A stretch of DNA of 64,000 nucleotides from Syngnathus acus (GCF_901709675.1 NC_051092.1:9936491-10000490); one strand, 5' to 3'; counted from the first letter of the stretch, positions 36,701 through 51,700 are shown. Notes: generated by a model from the letters alone, not told the origin. A program made the numbers and translations.

Positions 36701-39700
36701 ATCAACTGACAACCTCGGCCGCTCCCCCCTTCCACCAGTTCCAGCCTGGCATTCGACACCCTGAGAGCTCGAAGCCCAGAGAATGTACCCCTTACCGCCC
36801 GGAATGAGAACAGGTCACTCCCAAAGCATGCAGTGATTTGATGCTACATGTTTGAGAGACTTGTGAAGAGCACTTCATCCAACACACAAACGCTCAAAAT
36901 GCTGAGTTGCACAGTGATTTATGACAGCCACTGATTTTGTGTGTGTTTGAGAGGTGAGCTGTGATATTCAGGGGTCATTTCCAAATGTCCCATGCAATTT
37001 CGTACTCATTTTCCCTTTTACCATGCAATGCACTTTCCACAATTTCCCCCCAATATTTTGTATGTCTGAATTCATGACCTTTGAAATTGTTCAGTCCACA
37101 TTGAGATTGACACTCCCGGTAATCCTGACATAACTGGAACTGCAATGTTTTTGTGCAATAAAACATCTCAACATACTGATTATGTTACTACTTGTTGTGG
37201 TTTTCATTCCATGGTAGGCAGTAAAACCTGCAATATCCACAATATTGTGTTGAATCATTGACGCAGACGATTGATACAGTTCACTAACAACAATTGGTTA
37301 CATTTTAATCGCTATCATAGCTAAGTTACATTTGCCAGAACCTCAGCTGAATTCTTGTATAAAGCATTGCATATCAAAGTTTGAAATACATTGGCACAAT
37401 GGTCACAGCTACAATTGGTTGAGGCGGTAGATACTTTTACTCGTTAATAAAGAGGACACAAACATTCCAATGTAATTCCAAGTGGGTCACACTTGGTGGG
37501 CATTACTCTGCAGATGATACAGTTTTACGAAATTGTATGTTATGGCATGTGGTAGCATGAGGCGGTATCTGCAGGCCATAGAAGGTGTACCACCAGGAAG
37601 TCCCATGTTGCTGTTTTTCAGTTTTTTTTTTCTCATCACCCTGGAAGAAAATTCAGAGTTTCTGTTATTTAAGAGTCATAATTGACTACTTCCTTTTATC
37701 GTTACTCTCGTAGGACTATGCGGACACAGAGCTGCTGCTTTCCAGAGCAAATGTGGATCAGGTAGCCCTCTTGTCTTACGCCCGTGAGGCGGCCGATTTC
37801 TCAACCAACCACCAGCTTCCCACTCTGGATTTTGCCATCAACCACTACGGCCAACCCGATGTCGCCATGTTTGACTTTACCTGCATGTATGCATCGGAGA
37901 GTGCCGCCATGGTGCGCCAGCGCCATGGCCACAAACTACTGGTGGCGTTAGTAGGAGACAGCCTATTGGAGGTGAGTGTTCTTCACAATGTTGTATTTGC
38001 TGTTCTGCGGCCATATTTGGTAGCTAAATGCGCTGCTGTCTCCAGCCCTTTTGGCCAATGGGTACTGGCATTGCCCGAGGTTTCCTGGCAGCGATGGACT
38101 CTGGCTGGATGGTGAAGAGTTGGGCTCAGGGAAAACAGCCTTTAGAAGTGCTCTCTGAGAGGTGGGCGTGTATATACACTGATGCAGCCACACCAAACTC
38201 AACTCACTCATGCTCTCACGTTCTCACATTCTTCTTTAAACACACCTCTTTAATCTTGAGTGGTTTAGTCAGACATGTGCCCACATGTGATTTGAACCCT
38301 CACTCACATTTTTCTTATTGATATTAGTATAAGTGGGTCTAAATGGAATGTGATTCTTCAGTAGCTGTGTGCTGTGTGCGCGCTTATATAACATGTTTAT
38401 ATGGAGTTAATATGGCCGCTTTTCAAGGTCTTACTTGAAATAATCCATGTATTGGATTAGTAATCAAGTTGACCAGTTGTTTTGAAACGTCTGCTCTTTA
38501 CTCAGGGAGAGTATTTATCGTCTACTGCCCCAGACCACGCCAGAAAATGTCAGCAAGAACTTCAGTAAATACAGCGTGGATCCCACTACACGTTACCCCA
38601 ATATTAGCCTTAACTTCCTCAAACCTAGCCAGGTGAGTCTGTCAACAAACACATATCTTTACTTTATTGTTTACCATAAAGACACTATCAACTTACAAAA
38701 ACACAAGAGTACACAAAATTTTACTTTACCACTTAGTTAAGACTCAAAATAAGATGTTTCCGATCACAATCTACAAGTCAAAATTTGTATTTTGTGCCTC
38801 AAACGAATTAAAACTGTGAATATGGCAACATGCAGAGCTGCCAAATGTTACACAAACCCCTAAACGCTAATTTAGTATGCCCCTAACGCTTCATGATTGT
38901 TCTGAATATTTAAAAAAAAAAATGGTTTCAAGTGTTGATAGTCAATTTGTTGTGCAATTTACCTTAGTTCTCACGGCTTCTAACTGACTTCCTAATCAAT
39001 GCAACGTTTGTAAAATTATTCATTTGCAGGTAAGGCACCTCATAGACACAGGAGAGTCGGCAGAGATGCGCATAGAAAGAGAGAATGTGATCAACTCATC
39101 AACACCAAAGTTGGCCAGGAATGGTTTGTATTTTCTTCACCTTGTCTATGCATACAAATACACAATTCAATTTCATAATTCATTAGTAAAGGATTCTTCT
39201 CCAAAGTAATTATGTAATGCTGGCCTATTTTCACTGTAGACAATTGTCTGCTTGACAAGCAGTTGCAAGGTAACACAAACCCAAATGCATGGCATTGCTG
39301 AATAGTTTTAACAAATTTGTGGTTTTCTACTTTATGCTCAAAGACTAGCAATGTTGTAACTGCTGGAACATGAAAATACTTTTGCGCCATACTAACTAAT
39401 CATTGACTCATTACAGTACATTCAACCTTCATTCATTCACACATTCAACAAGGGTTTGAGTTCTGCATCCTCTCCTAACCTTTTCATTTGCATCCCATGT
39501 CATCTTTATGGCTGTGAACATTTGACCCCTCATGGTTCATTACGTTTCCTGATGAACTGGTTTATACTGGCACTAACGTGGCTTATAAAGCTATGGATGC
39601 CTTTACGAGTAATGAGTCTCTGCACAGCCTCAGCCTGACTGATAAGATTTTAGTCCAGCAGGAGATGCATTATATGGTCAAAATTATTTGGACACCTTGT

Positions 39701-42700
39701 GATGACACTATTGGCACTTTGAAAGAACATACTGATAGTTTATACCACAAAAAGATGTATCATAGCTTCCACTTAGGGATGGCAGATACCAGTCTATTGA
39801 TAAATATTGATTTTAATCACAATAAGACAAACACAAACTGGAAGAAAGCAATTATCCAGAGAAAATATGCCAATCAAAATATCATTTAGAAAAACTAATT
39901 TCAAGGAATGTACTATGTACACTGATGTTGTGTAATGTTGCGCAATGTTCACGTTCATGCTCTCACAGCACTGCTGTAAATGATGATGTAAAGATGCTAC
40001 CTGAATGCCTTAGTACAGTTACAAATGCATGTTATTTATAAAAAAAAAAAAGTGATGTAGTAGGCCAAATCCTAATTGTTGTAGTATATGCATTGTTTAA
40101 TCAAGAGGAGTGTCCAATTACATTTTCCATATAGTGTTTGTGCAGTGCTATGCAAAAATGGTTGTCACCCATGTCAAGGGATAATGCAATACTGTATTCT
40201 CCTGTCTTTTCAGAATCCATCGCTCGGTCCAGTAAACTTCTCAATTGGTGCCAGAGACAAACAGAAGGATACAAAAATGTTTGCGTCAAAGACCTCACCA
40301 TGTCATGGAAGAGCGGCCTCGCCTTGTGTGCGCTCATCCACCGATACAGGCCAGATCTCATGTGAGTATCTGAATTGCGCAAATGCCCAAACCAAGTATA
40401 GCAACTTGGTACAGCGTGTTTTTCTTTTTTACCACACTTCCAATTATGTATTCTGCCCAGTTTAAATTGGTTAAATCTTAGTTTTGTTTGGGGTGACCGG
40501 CCTGTTGTGTTTATTGCATAATTCTGTTTATTGTCTGGTTTGGACCTAGCCTTTTTTGTTATGCATCAGTAATGAGGTGACAGACACTACTCATAATGGA
40601 CTCCTTGAGAGTGCATTCCTCCTTAATCGCATTCACACGCACATGCATGCATGTGCACATAGAGCTATGATGTTAGTTCAGTGGTCTCTCGAGGCAGCAT
40701 AGCAGTTAACAAAAGCTTTTAGTGTCGTCACAGCCGCTTTTGGGTTGGGAGTTTGAATGTTACATCTACACTGTGTAAAAGGATGTCAAATGAGGTTTGA
40801 GAGGCTGCATTCAGTGCTTGATTGAATGTACTCTTTCTAAATGGTAAAAAATGGAGAGAACTGTGTGCCACGCAAAACATATGGATTGCATTATCCTCAG
40901 CAGAATCTGTATTTTGCATATTTTATTTACAAAAAGAGAGGCCAAGAACAGGAGAGCTTTGACTTGTACCCAAAATCCCAGTTCTGTTATTTTGGGTGCG
41001 TTTGGAAATATTCTCAGAATGCGCTGCTTCAGACTGACATGCCAAGATTCAGCGTAGTTCAAATGTGCCATTTGGGTTTTCAGAAATCCCCAAACAAAGA
41101 AGTACCGGAACCCATTGCATTAGACAGCTGGAAAGAGATCACGCATGAGTTGCTGATTGTTTTATAACATTAGACTGCCTTCGTAAATTAATTGGAGGGG
41201 AGCACGCTCTTCCTCTCTGAATACACACTCGCTCTCTGAGTGGTATGAGTGGGTGAGAGTGAATTTCCGAACGCTGCTGTCTTGTCTGCAACAACTTATG
41301 ACAAAGCCTCAGCTTCGAAATACTAGTATTTTTCTTTTCATCTTAAAATTGTTTACCTTAACTAGAATCCCACAATACATTGTGGCCACGGATAGAATCC
41401 AACCGTTTCGATAAGATTCATCATGTCTCCGTAAATTATATAAGGCAGTTCTTTTTGTTCAGGCAAGTATAAAAAATATTTGCTTGTACCTCAAATTATT
41501 GCTCACAATTTGTGACAAAAATTGCCCAAGCAGTGCCTAGTATCTTGACACTGTGTGTTTCAGTCTTATCAACTTTTATCATTGTTGTTGTTTTCCCTTT
41601 TCACCACCCACAGTGACTTTGACACTCTGGATGAGCGAGACCAGGAAAAGAACAACCAGTTGGGTTTTGACGTGGCCGAGCGAGAGTTTGGCATCTCACC
41701 GTGCATGACTGGCAAGGAGATGTCGTCTGTGGTGGAGCCTGACAAACTTTCAATGGTCATGTACCTCAGTCAGTTCTATGAGATGTTTAAGGACACAGTG
41801 CCACCTGGAGGTGAGAATGAGATTGTACTAATATGTCAGCATTTAGAATGGAATCATCTATAATCCCACGTGTGTGTGTGTGCATCTCAGCATTTTATCA
41901 TCATTGTCTTATGTTTCAGATAAACAAAATCTGAGTCCAGAAGACAAGGCTGCTCTTATGGCAAGCACCAAATCGCCTATCTCCTTCTTCAGTAAACTTG
42001 GACAGAGCATAGCAATCTCAAGGAAACGTAACCCCAAGGTCAGAGTTGCAACCTAAGAATCTGAATATTAAATAGATGTTGCAGCTGGAGTAATAGCATG
42101 ATATTTTATCAACAGGACAAAAAGGAGAAGGAGGTTGACAGTTTGGGGAAGAGGAGAAAAACCAGCCAATCTGAAGATGTGAGTTCTTATAAAGCATGTG
42201 GATGGATGGATGGATGGATGGATGGATGGATGGATGGATGGATGGATGGAACATTAACATTGCTCACACCCAATATTCATGCAAATCTTGTAAAAAGGGG
42301 AACGAGAAAATTTAGATGTGATATTTAATGGGCCTCGTGGTGAGTTTTTGGGTACCGCCAACTCCAGTGAATTTGGGATGAAAGGAAAATTCTGCAGATG
42401 CATGATTTTATTTTATTTTGCAGGGGTCTAAATAAAAAAGATTAACGATACTGTGTAGTTCATGAGAAAACCAAAACTAATGGTTAATTTATTTCCCAGG
42501 AGGAAGCATCTAAGGCTAGTCGGGCGGACAGACTGGCTGTTCCTGCACTCCTGTCAGAGAGGAAGACGGACTCTACTGCTGGAGGGAACAACAATAAAGT
42601 CAAGGTTATGGCTACCCAGCTGCTTGCCAAATTTGAGGAAAATGCTCCCCCGCAGGGTTCAGGACTGAAAAGACAGGTATGTACACTACAGTTTGTATAG

Positions 42701-45700
42701 TTTTGTTTTTCATTCCCATGTCAAATATTTTGCTCAAACAGTGAGACCAGACGTTTGTCTCATGAGGAGGGTGTAGGCGCTTGCTTTAATGAGATGCGGT
42801 CGGGAACGGACATTGGTCAGGAAGACTATTGTTCCTGCTCCATGTAGGCGACCTCACCGTGCTGGACTCTTGCTTGAGCCTTGAGCCTTCGTGTGGACGA
42901 GTGTTATAGCTACACTGGGCAGCATTGTTGAAGCAGAAAGAACGACTCTTAACCCTTCAGGCTCTTTTAGAATAATACATAATGTACAGTACGTCAAAAA
43001 CTGCCGATTGTACAACATAGCTGCTGTCTCCAATGTCAGTTTATTGAAATTTTCCTTTACCAATTCCACTTGTCAATGTGTATTATGATGGTTATGGCTC
43101 TTTTAGCATGGTCCTGCCACAGCTGTTGTTTTCTTAGTTTTGAACACATAATGGATGTTCCATCCATCCATCACTTCTTTGTGTGTTTCTCTTCCCTGTT
43201 CACCTTCCATCATGGTTTGTTCCATGATGGCTTGCATGCCTTTTTACGCCATTGCCGACCACTTTTCCTCATCTTTACACAACCGCAAAGGGGGACTCTT
43301 TGCCCAATCTGGACTGTATCTTGCACCCATCACCACCAAAACCCCTCGAGCCAATCCGCCTAGCACCTGTACCAGCTTGGAGAAAGGTAAAAAAGTGACC
43401 TTCCCTTTCCCCTGTAGAGATTCCCAGCGACTCATCAACTAACGATGTTCAGCATCATCAAATTCGATTTGAACTTGTGTGAGTCCCTAATTAACATTGC
43501 AAATCTCTGGTATTACTCACAGAACTACTAAACCAGGTGATATAGGATATTTGCCGTGTGGTGTTAAAAAAAATGTGTGAGCATTTTTCCCCCCCTTGCT
43601 TCTCCTGTCCTGGTTCAGAGCCGCACACAGCAGCAGGAGCAGCTGAGCATTCGCTACAAAGAAAAGATCAAGTGTCAGACGCTGCCCAACAGAGGGGAGC
43701 AGGTATGATTAGTGATGCTCCCCAAGTAGTACTCCATCATTCCAACCCTTTCTAATCCCCAAAGGTCCAGTTTCACCATGTCCAAGATTTGCTGGGGGGT
43801 ATCAATATTTCATTTTTGCTCAAGATTAAAATGTGGTAAACTGATGTAATTTTCCCCTGTTTTCCACACAATAATCAAATGATATATTTTGGTTTAAACA
43901 TTTTAATCATAACATATGCAACTAATGTACAGTACATGTTCAAATTATCCACCCATCCAATTAAAGTAAATCCAAATATTTTTTAGTGCAGTGAATGGAT
44001 TTGCAAAACAAAGTAGGAATGTAGTTTGTATAGTTATGCACCGGGCAGTTTATATTTTGCAGCATCTTCCACAAACTAGACTACGGCAATGGAAAACTAA
44101 TTATGCCATGTCGTCAAGAGCAACTATAAACGTTCCACCTAACTGCAGCACATTATTTATTGAACAAAATCACACTGGCGCCAAAATTCCATGCTGCCCT
44201 CGAAGCCCCATTTTCACTCCTTACTTCAAAAGATCCAATAAATAACATCTGTCAACATTTAATGCCAAGAATTTAGTTACCGTTAACGTAAAATGGCACA
44301 ATAATGGAAAAGAGCAATATGTCTACAATATAGTATCCAGTGGAATCAAACTTGTTTGGGGATTTTCATTTTTTCATATTGCTGCTGCTGTGAGTGTGTG
44401 TGCGTGTGCATGTTATGAATGTGCTGAAACTAATCAATAGCTTTGGTATCCAGCTCCCCACTGAAATAATTTGTTTGTGATGAGTTGTTAGTTGGTGTAA
44501 TTCATTTTGAAATGGTATTGATGAGAAATAAGAAACTGATTTGGTCCACTAGACTAGTGATGCTCAATACCCTCTTTTTTTATCGGACCGACTGTTGCAA
44601 GTATTCACTCTTGATTACTCAATACTGATATTGAGTACTGATACCACTAGTACCTTACTCAATGTCAGATTGTATTATTTTTTAAAGTAAGTTGTTGCTT
44701 TTGGTTCTTGATTTAAGTGGCTGGTATCGGCATTCTTCACAAGTACCCGATACCTTGAAACAAAAATGCTATCGGCCCTGATAGCTAGCGATATCGGTAT
44801 TCGCCCATCCCTAATCTAGACGTCATCACCTTGATGCTAAATCTGCTGTTCCTCGTCCCTCAAGGCCAGAAGTGTTGCTGACCAAGCAGCCAGCTCAGGC
44901 TCTCGGAGCTGCCCAAAGAAAACCATTCTCCTTTCTTCCTCCTACTCCACTTCTTCGCTCTCTCTCCACACCGAGGTGACACACATTCTGCCGCGTTTGT
45001 CCATTTGTACTTGCCTATCTCGGCCCATCTACTTTACCCTGACTCGCTTTCAACCTGTTGATGCCTGTTGTTAGTTTAAACATGACCTCTCTTCCTGTGT
45101 AATTCTAGAATAGTGCTCTCATGCTTTCTTTCCTGTCATCATACATTATTTTTTACAACATTAGCGTAAATGTGTAGGGATTTGGCAGAACCATTCATAA
45201 TCAAGCACAAGGGTGCCATACACCGAAATAACATGCACAGCTCTTTTTGTTAGACTATTTCTGGTTAATCCAAAATGTTCATCCAGCCAAATTATCTTTG
45301 CCTTCAAGCATTTGGATGTCACTCCAGATGAAGAGGAGCTTGAATACTACGAGAAGCCCGTGAATTGCGGGGTAAAAGGACTGCTTGGATACTCACATTT
45401 TCAGATTTTCTTCGACCTGTCATGGCACGAATATTATTTGCGTAGTATTGACTAAGCTACATGGCTACTTGTATGCCATTGATGTCGAGTTTTAATGGCG
45501 TTTCCTGCGTAGGAGTGGAAGCCTTTGCATCTAAATGATCCAGGACCTATCCATGTGCCTAGTATACAGGAGAGGGCTGACCGCCTTTTCTCCAAGTTTA
45601 AGGGAAAAAATGATAAGCCACCCAAGGTGAACACTTTGCATGGCTGTGCTGTGACTATCAAACGTGGTATTCAATTGTAGGATATCAATTATTCAAATTG

Positions 45701-48700
45701 GGAATGCTCATAGATTGTAAAACATTTTTGATACTAATGTCTTACAGTCTAGTAGTTGCACATTCTAATCATCTAATTTCCCCTTTTGAACTATCTATGA
45801 AGCCCAAGAAAAAGCCGTCCCGTTTCTTTTTAGAGCAGTGGTACTTGACCCGAGGCATCACTGAGCACTCAAGCTCGTCGCTCTCCTCTTCTGAAACTTG
45901 TAGAAAGGTTAGCTTTTTAGTGTAACCTCATTGAAACGAATATGTATTCTAACACAACCAACATAGTTTTTGCTTTTGTAACCATTTTCTATAATCATTC
46001 AAAATAATTCAAAATGTTCCTGATTTGAAACGTACATTTGGTTATTGGTTAATGTATTCTCCTGCAGAATCCGGCAAAGTCTTTGTGTTCAGCTGTCCCA
46101 ATGCCCTTATATGTGCTTAGTATTCAGGAAAGGGCCGAGCAACTTGCTTCTCAGTTGGAGGGCAAGTCAACTGGACCCAAGGTGAAACGTCATTATTTAC
46201 TACTTTGATAATTTTTTATTTTTCAGTTCTTGATGCGCATTGACACATTTTGCGGAATGGTTTCTGGGGGACAATTCCCATCTTGCTCCTGACTAAATAG
46301 ACACATAGTGTACCAGGAATGATCTAAAATTGGTTAGACATGCATGTCATTATTGTTATTGTTGTCTTCTTCTTTTGAAATGTCACTTTTTCTGTACTGC
46401 TGAGAACATAAATGCAGTCTCTTGGTGCTTAAATAAGACTACATTATAGAGAAAGAAATATTGTTCCAGTTGCAGAGCACGCTATACAAGCTAACAATCT
46501 GGGACCTAATCAGGTCCCAGATTAATCTTCACTACTAATTGACTACTTAAACAAAAATGTGTTCATTCTTCCCCCAATTGTCATGGAACCTAAGAAAAAA
46601 CCCTCAGGTTTTTTCATGGAACAGTGGCACCTGGCCCGAACCCAAAGTGCCTCTGATTCTTCTCTTTCTTCTGACGCCTTGAGACAGGTAGCGTCTTTTT
46701 GGCTTTGAAAAATAAATGCAGTGTATTGACGCTAACACACACTATACCCCGTGTTCATCCAGGAAAGTCTTACTTCTTCAAGTGCTTGTGATATGCAGTA
46801 ACTAATTTATAACATTAGATTTTCACGTTTGCTTCGGTCTATAATTATCTAATATTGTGCAGTTCTGTTGCAGCCATTTTTGTATGCGAGTGTGCGTGCA
46901 TGTGTGTGAGTTTTGACTGAAAAGATAAAAATAATATTGCTTTAAACTCTTGAAAGTTTCATTTATCCCTTAAAAAAAGCCTGGCAGCATCGCAACATGA
47001 CATGTGCCACAGACAAGAACATCCACACATTGTACCGATAACAACAATGGTTGAAAAGTGCTTTTTACTGCACGCAAGTCTTTGCCTGCATTTGGTGTGC
47101 ATCTTCATCAGGGTTCAAAAGCCTCAGTATACTCGCTGTCCCTGGACTAAGATATCATCCCACGTGCAAAATTCTCGGATTTTCCTTCTGAAAGGAGGGG
47201 GTTTAGGAGCGAGCAGGTTGAGAGGGATCATTGATCATCCTCATCCTTAGCAGATAGAAAAAAGTTCACACACTATCATTCTCAAGAAGTTCTTTGGACA
47301 ACTTTACTGAGTGAGCTGTCTCCCCTTGAGGGCTATAATGCCTTTCTTTAAGGACATGCTAATGTTGATGAACTGGGAACTTCGTTCCTTTTGCTTGACT
47401 TCAAACGAGACCTGAACCTCGATTTTACACCCTTCGATTTCATGCGACTTTCTGTCTGACCCAATTTTTTTCGTCGTTGCATTTCTTTCATAAAATGTCA
47501 ACAGACTTTGCTGTGTGTGAGAATTCACGGTGACAGACGGCAAAAGGAGCCCTTGTGCTGCCCAACAACATGACCGATCTAAATTAATGTAGCAAAAGAC
47601 CCCTTCGGCTCCCTAAAAACATGCCTTTCCAAAGAACAAGATTTTTTATACAACGTGCTTTTGGGGTTAATGCGTATTATTTTCTTACGATACTTAAAAT
47701 GTTTTTTTCAGTTGAAGTCCTAGACCGAACCTTCTCTTCATCTTAACTTACTTTTTGATTGGTGGTAGTTTAGTCACTGTTAACTTGGGATGTATGATGG
47801 TGTCCGTTGGTTAAAGTCAAGTCTGAAACTAATTGTAACATAACTACAGATACCAGCCGTAAGTGGGATTCCACGTGAAAACATTTTGTGATTCCAAATC
47901 AATTGCTCATTCCCATCCTTAGTGAATTTGTTTTAGTCTTAAATTGCAGCAGTGCCTTTACTTTGTTGGTGACATTTCCCCGAATTACACCATTGCTTGC
48001 ATGTACCCATTTCTGTGTTCCTTCCTTCTCATCTGCATCCCCTTTTTATATTGTCTTTTCATTTTCCTGCATCACTTTCTTCTGTTTCTCCCTGTAATAC
48101 TTTTCATAGCACTATGTAAGGATGTACACAGGGGGAGTTAGCTCATTGGCTGGGCAGTTAGCCAATCAGCTTCAGTCGCAGGATGAGCCCAAACGATTAC
48201 CTGAGAAAAGAGATTTGGTAAGCAATCAATGGCATGTGACCGCATTGATCTGTCTAATGTGTAGTCGTGCTCAGTGGATTGATCTGTCTAATGTGTAGTC
48301 ATGCTCAGGGGTTGCTGCGATAATAGGAGCGCATATTCAACAAGTATCAGCAGTTTGTGATAGTGCTGTGTTTGTAGCTCCTCTGGATAGTAATGCAATG
48401 AGATTTCACTTTACACTTTGATGTTACATATGACCACCCGCTAGTGCTTTTACTTTGCCGGTTGCTGATGTGTCCAAATATCTTTCCACAGGGCTCCCTC
48501 AGAAAAGAATTCCCCGTCAATATCGGAGGCAGCGATGTTTGTTTTTTCTGCCGGAAACGAGTGTACGTGATGGAAAGGCTGAGCGCAGAAGGGAAATTCT
48601 TTCATCGCAGCTGCTTCAAGTGCGACTACTGTGGGACCACACTCAGACTGTCTTCCTATGCCTTCGATGTGGAGGACGGTAAGGCTAAAGCTATTCTCAA

Positions 48701-51700
48701 TATGTTATTGAGCCCACCTGTATGTGAAAGATCTTAGCCATGACCACTTGATGATATTAATAAAAAATGAAACATCAAGAGATAATTGCTTTCCACCCAA
48801 AGTATGATGCTTAAAGCAATCGGAGGAATACTTCCACTTGCCCTTCGCCATTTGCTCAAATTGTCTCACTCATGCCCATTTTGATAGACACGCTGATGGC
48901 TACAATCCTTAGAGTGGAAATGAGGCATTTTCAACGGCCTAGGTGCAGAAATATAAACGCATGGTGATTTCCTTTTTGTATGTCTTTTGTAAATATTAGC
49001 TCCTGAAGAAATGCAAAAAGCCTATCGGTTATGCTGTAGTATGCTGAATTGTATGTTTTTTTTTATTGTTTTATTAATATTTCTGTTTATTTCTATCTAC
49101 AGGTAAATTTTACTGCAAGCCACACTACTGTTATCGTCTGTCTGGCTCTGCTCAAAGAAAGAGACCCGCACCTTCTCCCACCCCAGCTCCAAGCACATCT
49201 AAGGTATATGATTGATGGGAATTGTTGATAAAAAGTGAAGAAAAGTATAAATAGTTGAATGGAAAGGTAAGGTCCATCAGCTTGGGGCTGCTACCAACCA
49301 TCTTTCAACCTTTGCAGGAGAACCAGGAGCCCACAACTCCTGCGACAATGGTAGATACCCCCGGAAGGGCGACGGCAGTGGCAGGACCCTCAGCCGATAG
49401 CCGGCCCTCAGGTACCCGACTTTCCTGTATTGCTATGGCTGCTGTGCCGTGCCAAAAGGGCACGGCTGTGGGTTGCGGAGTCTCTCTGCGTTCTGTCTGC
49501 CGCGCGCTGTCTTCGACGTGCCACCAGGTGGCACACAACCCCCTTGACTCTCCCTTCCTGTGTAGCTACTGCATCTATCTCTTCTGCTGTTTCACCATCA
49601 ATGCCCTGCTCAACATCCTTTAGCATGGCCCTCCCGCCCCTCTTTGATTTTTCTTCTCTCCTTGTTTATCTTCTCCTCCTCACTGACTTCTGTTGGACAA
49701 TATAGTTTTACCTCTCGCACTTTCTCCTGTGATTGATTGTATTGACTCTCTATGCTTGCAGAGTGTTTGTGTAAATAGTGTAATTCATTGTCTCAGTGAA
49801 TGATTTATTCCTTTAAGATGCATCATTTGTTATGTTAAAGCCTGTAGTCCTCTTTTAAATTTGCACTGGCAGCTGAAGCATCGCTAGCAATGTTCTTTAA
49901 AAAGTGAATGATGCATCTTAAACTATGTTATTTTCCCCCCTGTCTTGGAAATTAAAAAGTTTAATGGAGTTTTCTTAAGTCAGCTTTTGCGGTAGAAATG
50001 TTAAATATATGTAAAACTAAATGAATTCACCTGCACCTTGGCAGTAAAGCTAACTCTTTTGGCATGCATGTTTCAACGAAGAACCTCTTTCCAAATTTTG
50101 TTTTTGTGAATGTAACCACTAGTGGCCCGTGTCTGCTCACTTTGCCTCCTCCCCGTGTGCCGTGTTTCTTATAAAGCCTGCTTGTTGATGTTTCTCTGTG
50201 AAACAGTAACTCACTTTTGCTACAACCTATTAGACTAGTCGACTTACCACTCTGTGACCAAGTGTCTGCCTCTATCAGTGCTTTTGTGAGCTTTACCTTT
50301 ACCCTTCCTTTCAGAGCATCTTAAAACTGCCAGCTGAGATTTACTTTATTTAGTGCTTGTGATTGGACCTTCTCTGCTGCCCACTTCTACTGTATCTTCA
50401 AGCTCTCTTTTTAAATATTGCAGCACTCTTAGCATTGCAATAATGGTGCAAACGTAGTTGCTTGATGTTCAATGCAGAATAGAGGCTTTAGACTCATCAT
50501 AGGGAGTTAAGTCGGGCCTGTAACAGTGCAAGTGTAGAGTTCAAGTTGACTGTAGGTTTAAATATGGTATATATGTAAATAAAATGAATATGCGTGGTAT
50601 CCCACTAACCAGGTAATATCTCATTCATGGTCACACAACAAACTTTCCGTGGTTAGGGATATCTCTGACAACTTGGCATTAGCGGTTTCACTTTCAGCAG
50701 ACAAATGTAAATAGTTCTGTGAAAATTTAGTTTTCTCGTGGTCTGTCAGGGATGGAGCTAGAAAGCAGTTTTAGGGTCTGGATTTGTTGCGGTGAAAAGA
50801 TAAACTCAATTGAAGTTCACTAAGAAAATAAGAATGATGAACTACTTCCTTAACACAATCAGTATGACTCCCAAGTAAGAATAATAAAGTTTTAGTATTT
50901 GCTTCTCAGGTTGGGAAAAAGGCAAAGCACCTACCATGCACCATGATGTGCTATGCTGTATATGTTTGTTGATATTTGTTTTAAAAGTAAGAGCGAACTC
51001 AATAAATTCAGTGATAGATTTAAATATCGCTGTCTTCTTGTCACTTTGTCCTGTGTGCATATATATAAGTTTGTGGAGCCATGGTCGCAATGAATGTTAA
51101 TAACTTTTCAGACAAACACGCCCGCATGCTCACGCACACATGAGCACACGCACTAAAGTATTGAATTGTTCGGGTTAAAAAATATATAAACACAAATTTC
51201 TGTTCTGTAAACCCCTTTGTTATGGTGACAGCTTTTGTGAAACACAATATATATATTTTTTTCCCCCCACTTTTAATAAGATGCAAATTTTCGCTTTTCA
51301 CAAGCCGATCTGAGGGCTATCCTCTGCGTATAGGTGTAGTCAACTGTACTTAGTTATCAGGCGTGCCCTTCTGAAACACTTATGTTTCACATGGGGTCTC
51401 TCTCCACATTCTTCTTCTCAAACTCAGTACCGGAAGCCAATGGCCTGCAGGAGCCAAGCCTCGCAAAGCGGCTTCGTGGAACACCCGAGCGAATTGAGCT
51501 GGAGAACTACCGACTGTCCTTGCAAAGGGAGGATGAGTTGGAGGAGGTGCCAGAGGAGACACTGGCAGAGCATAATCTCAGCAGTGTGCTGGATAAACCC
51601 ACGGACATCGACCTGGGCTCCAGGTAACAGCTGGAATACAAATGTCCTTTTTTTTTTTTTTTTTAAAGAAACATTCCGATATATGATGATGATAGCAATT

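Noticed and set aside
43070-43442. Two overlapping 95-97 codon frames across the exon 16 candidate
   Set aside because: They are in frames that cannot join exons 15 and 17; only the phase 0 frame (43291-43386) fits.
48130-48217. Acceptor at tacacag giving a shorter exon 24
   Set aside because: It would enter in the wrong phase and meet a stop; the acceptor tttcatag at 48109 keeps frame and has a far better pyrimidine tract.
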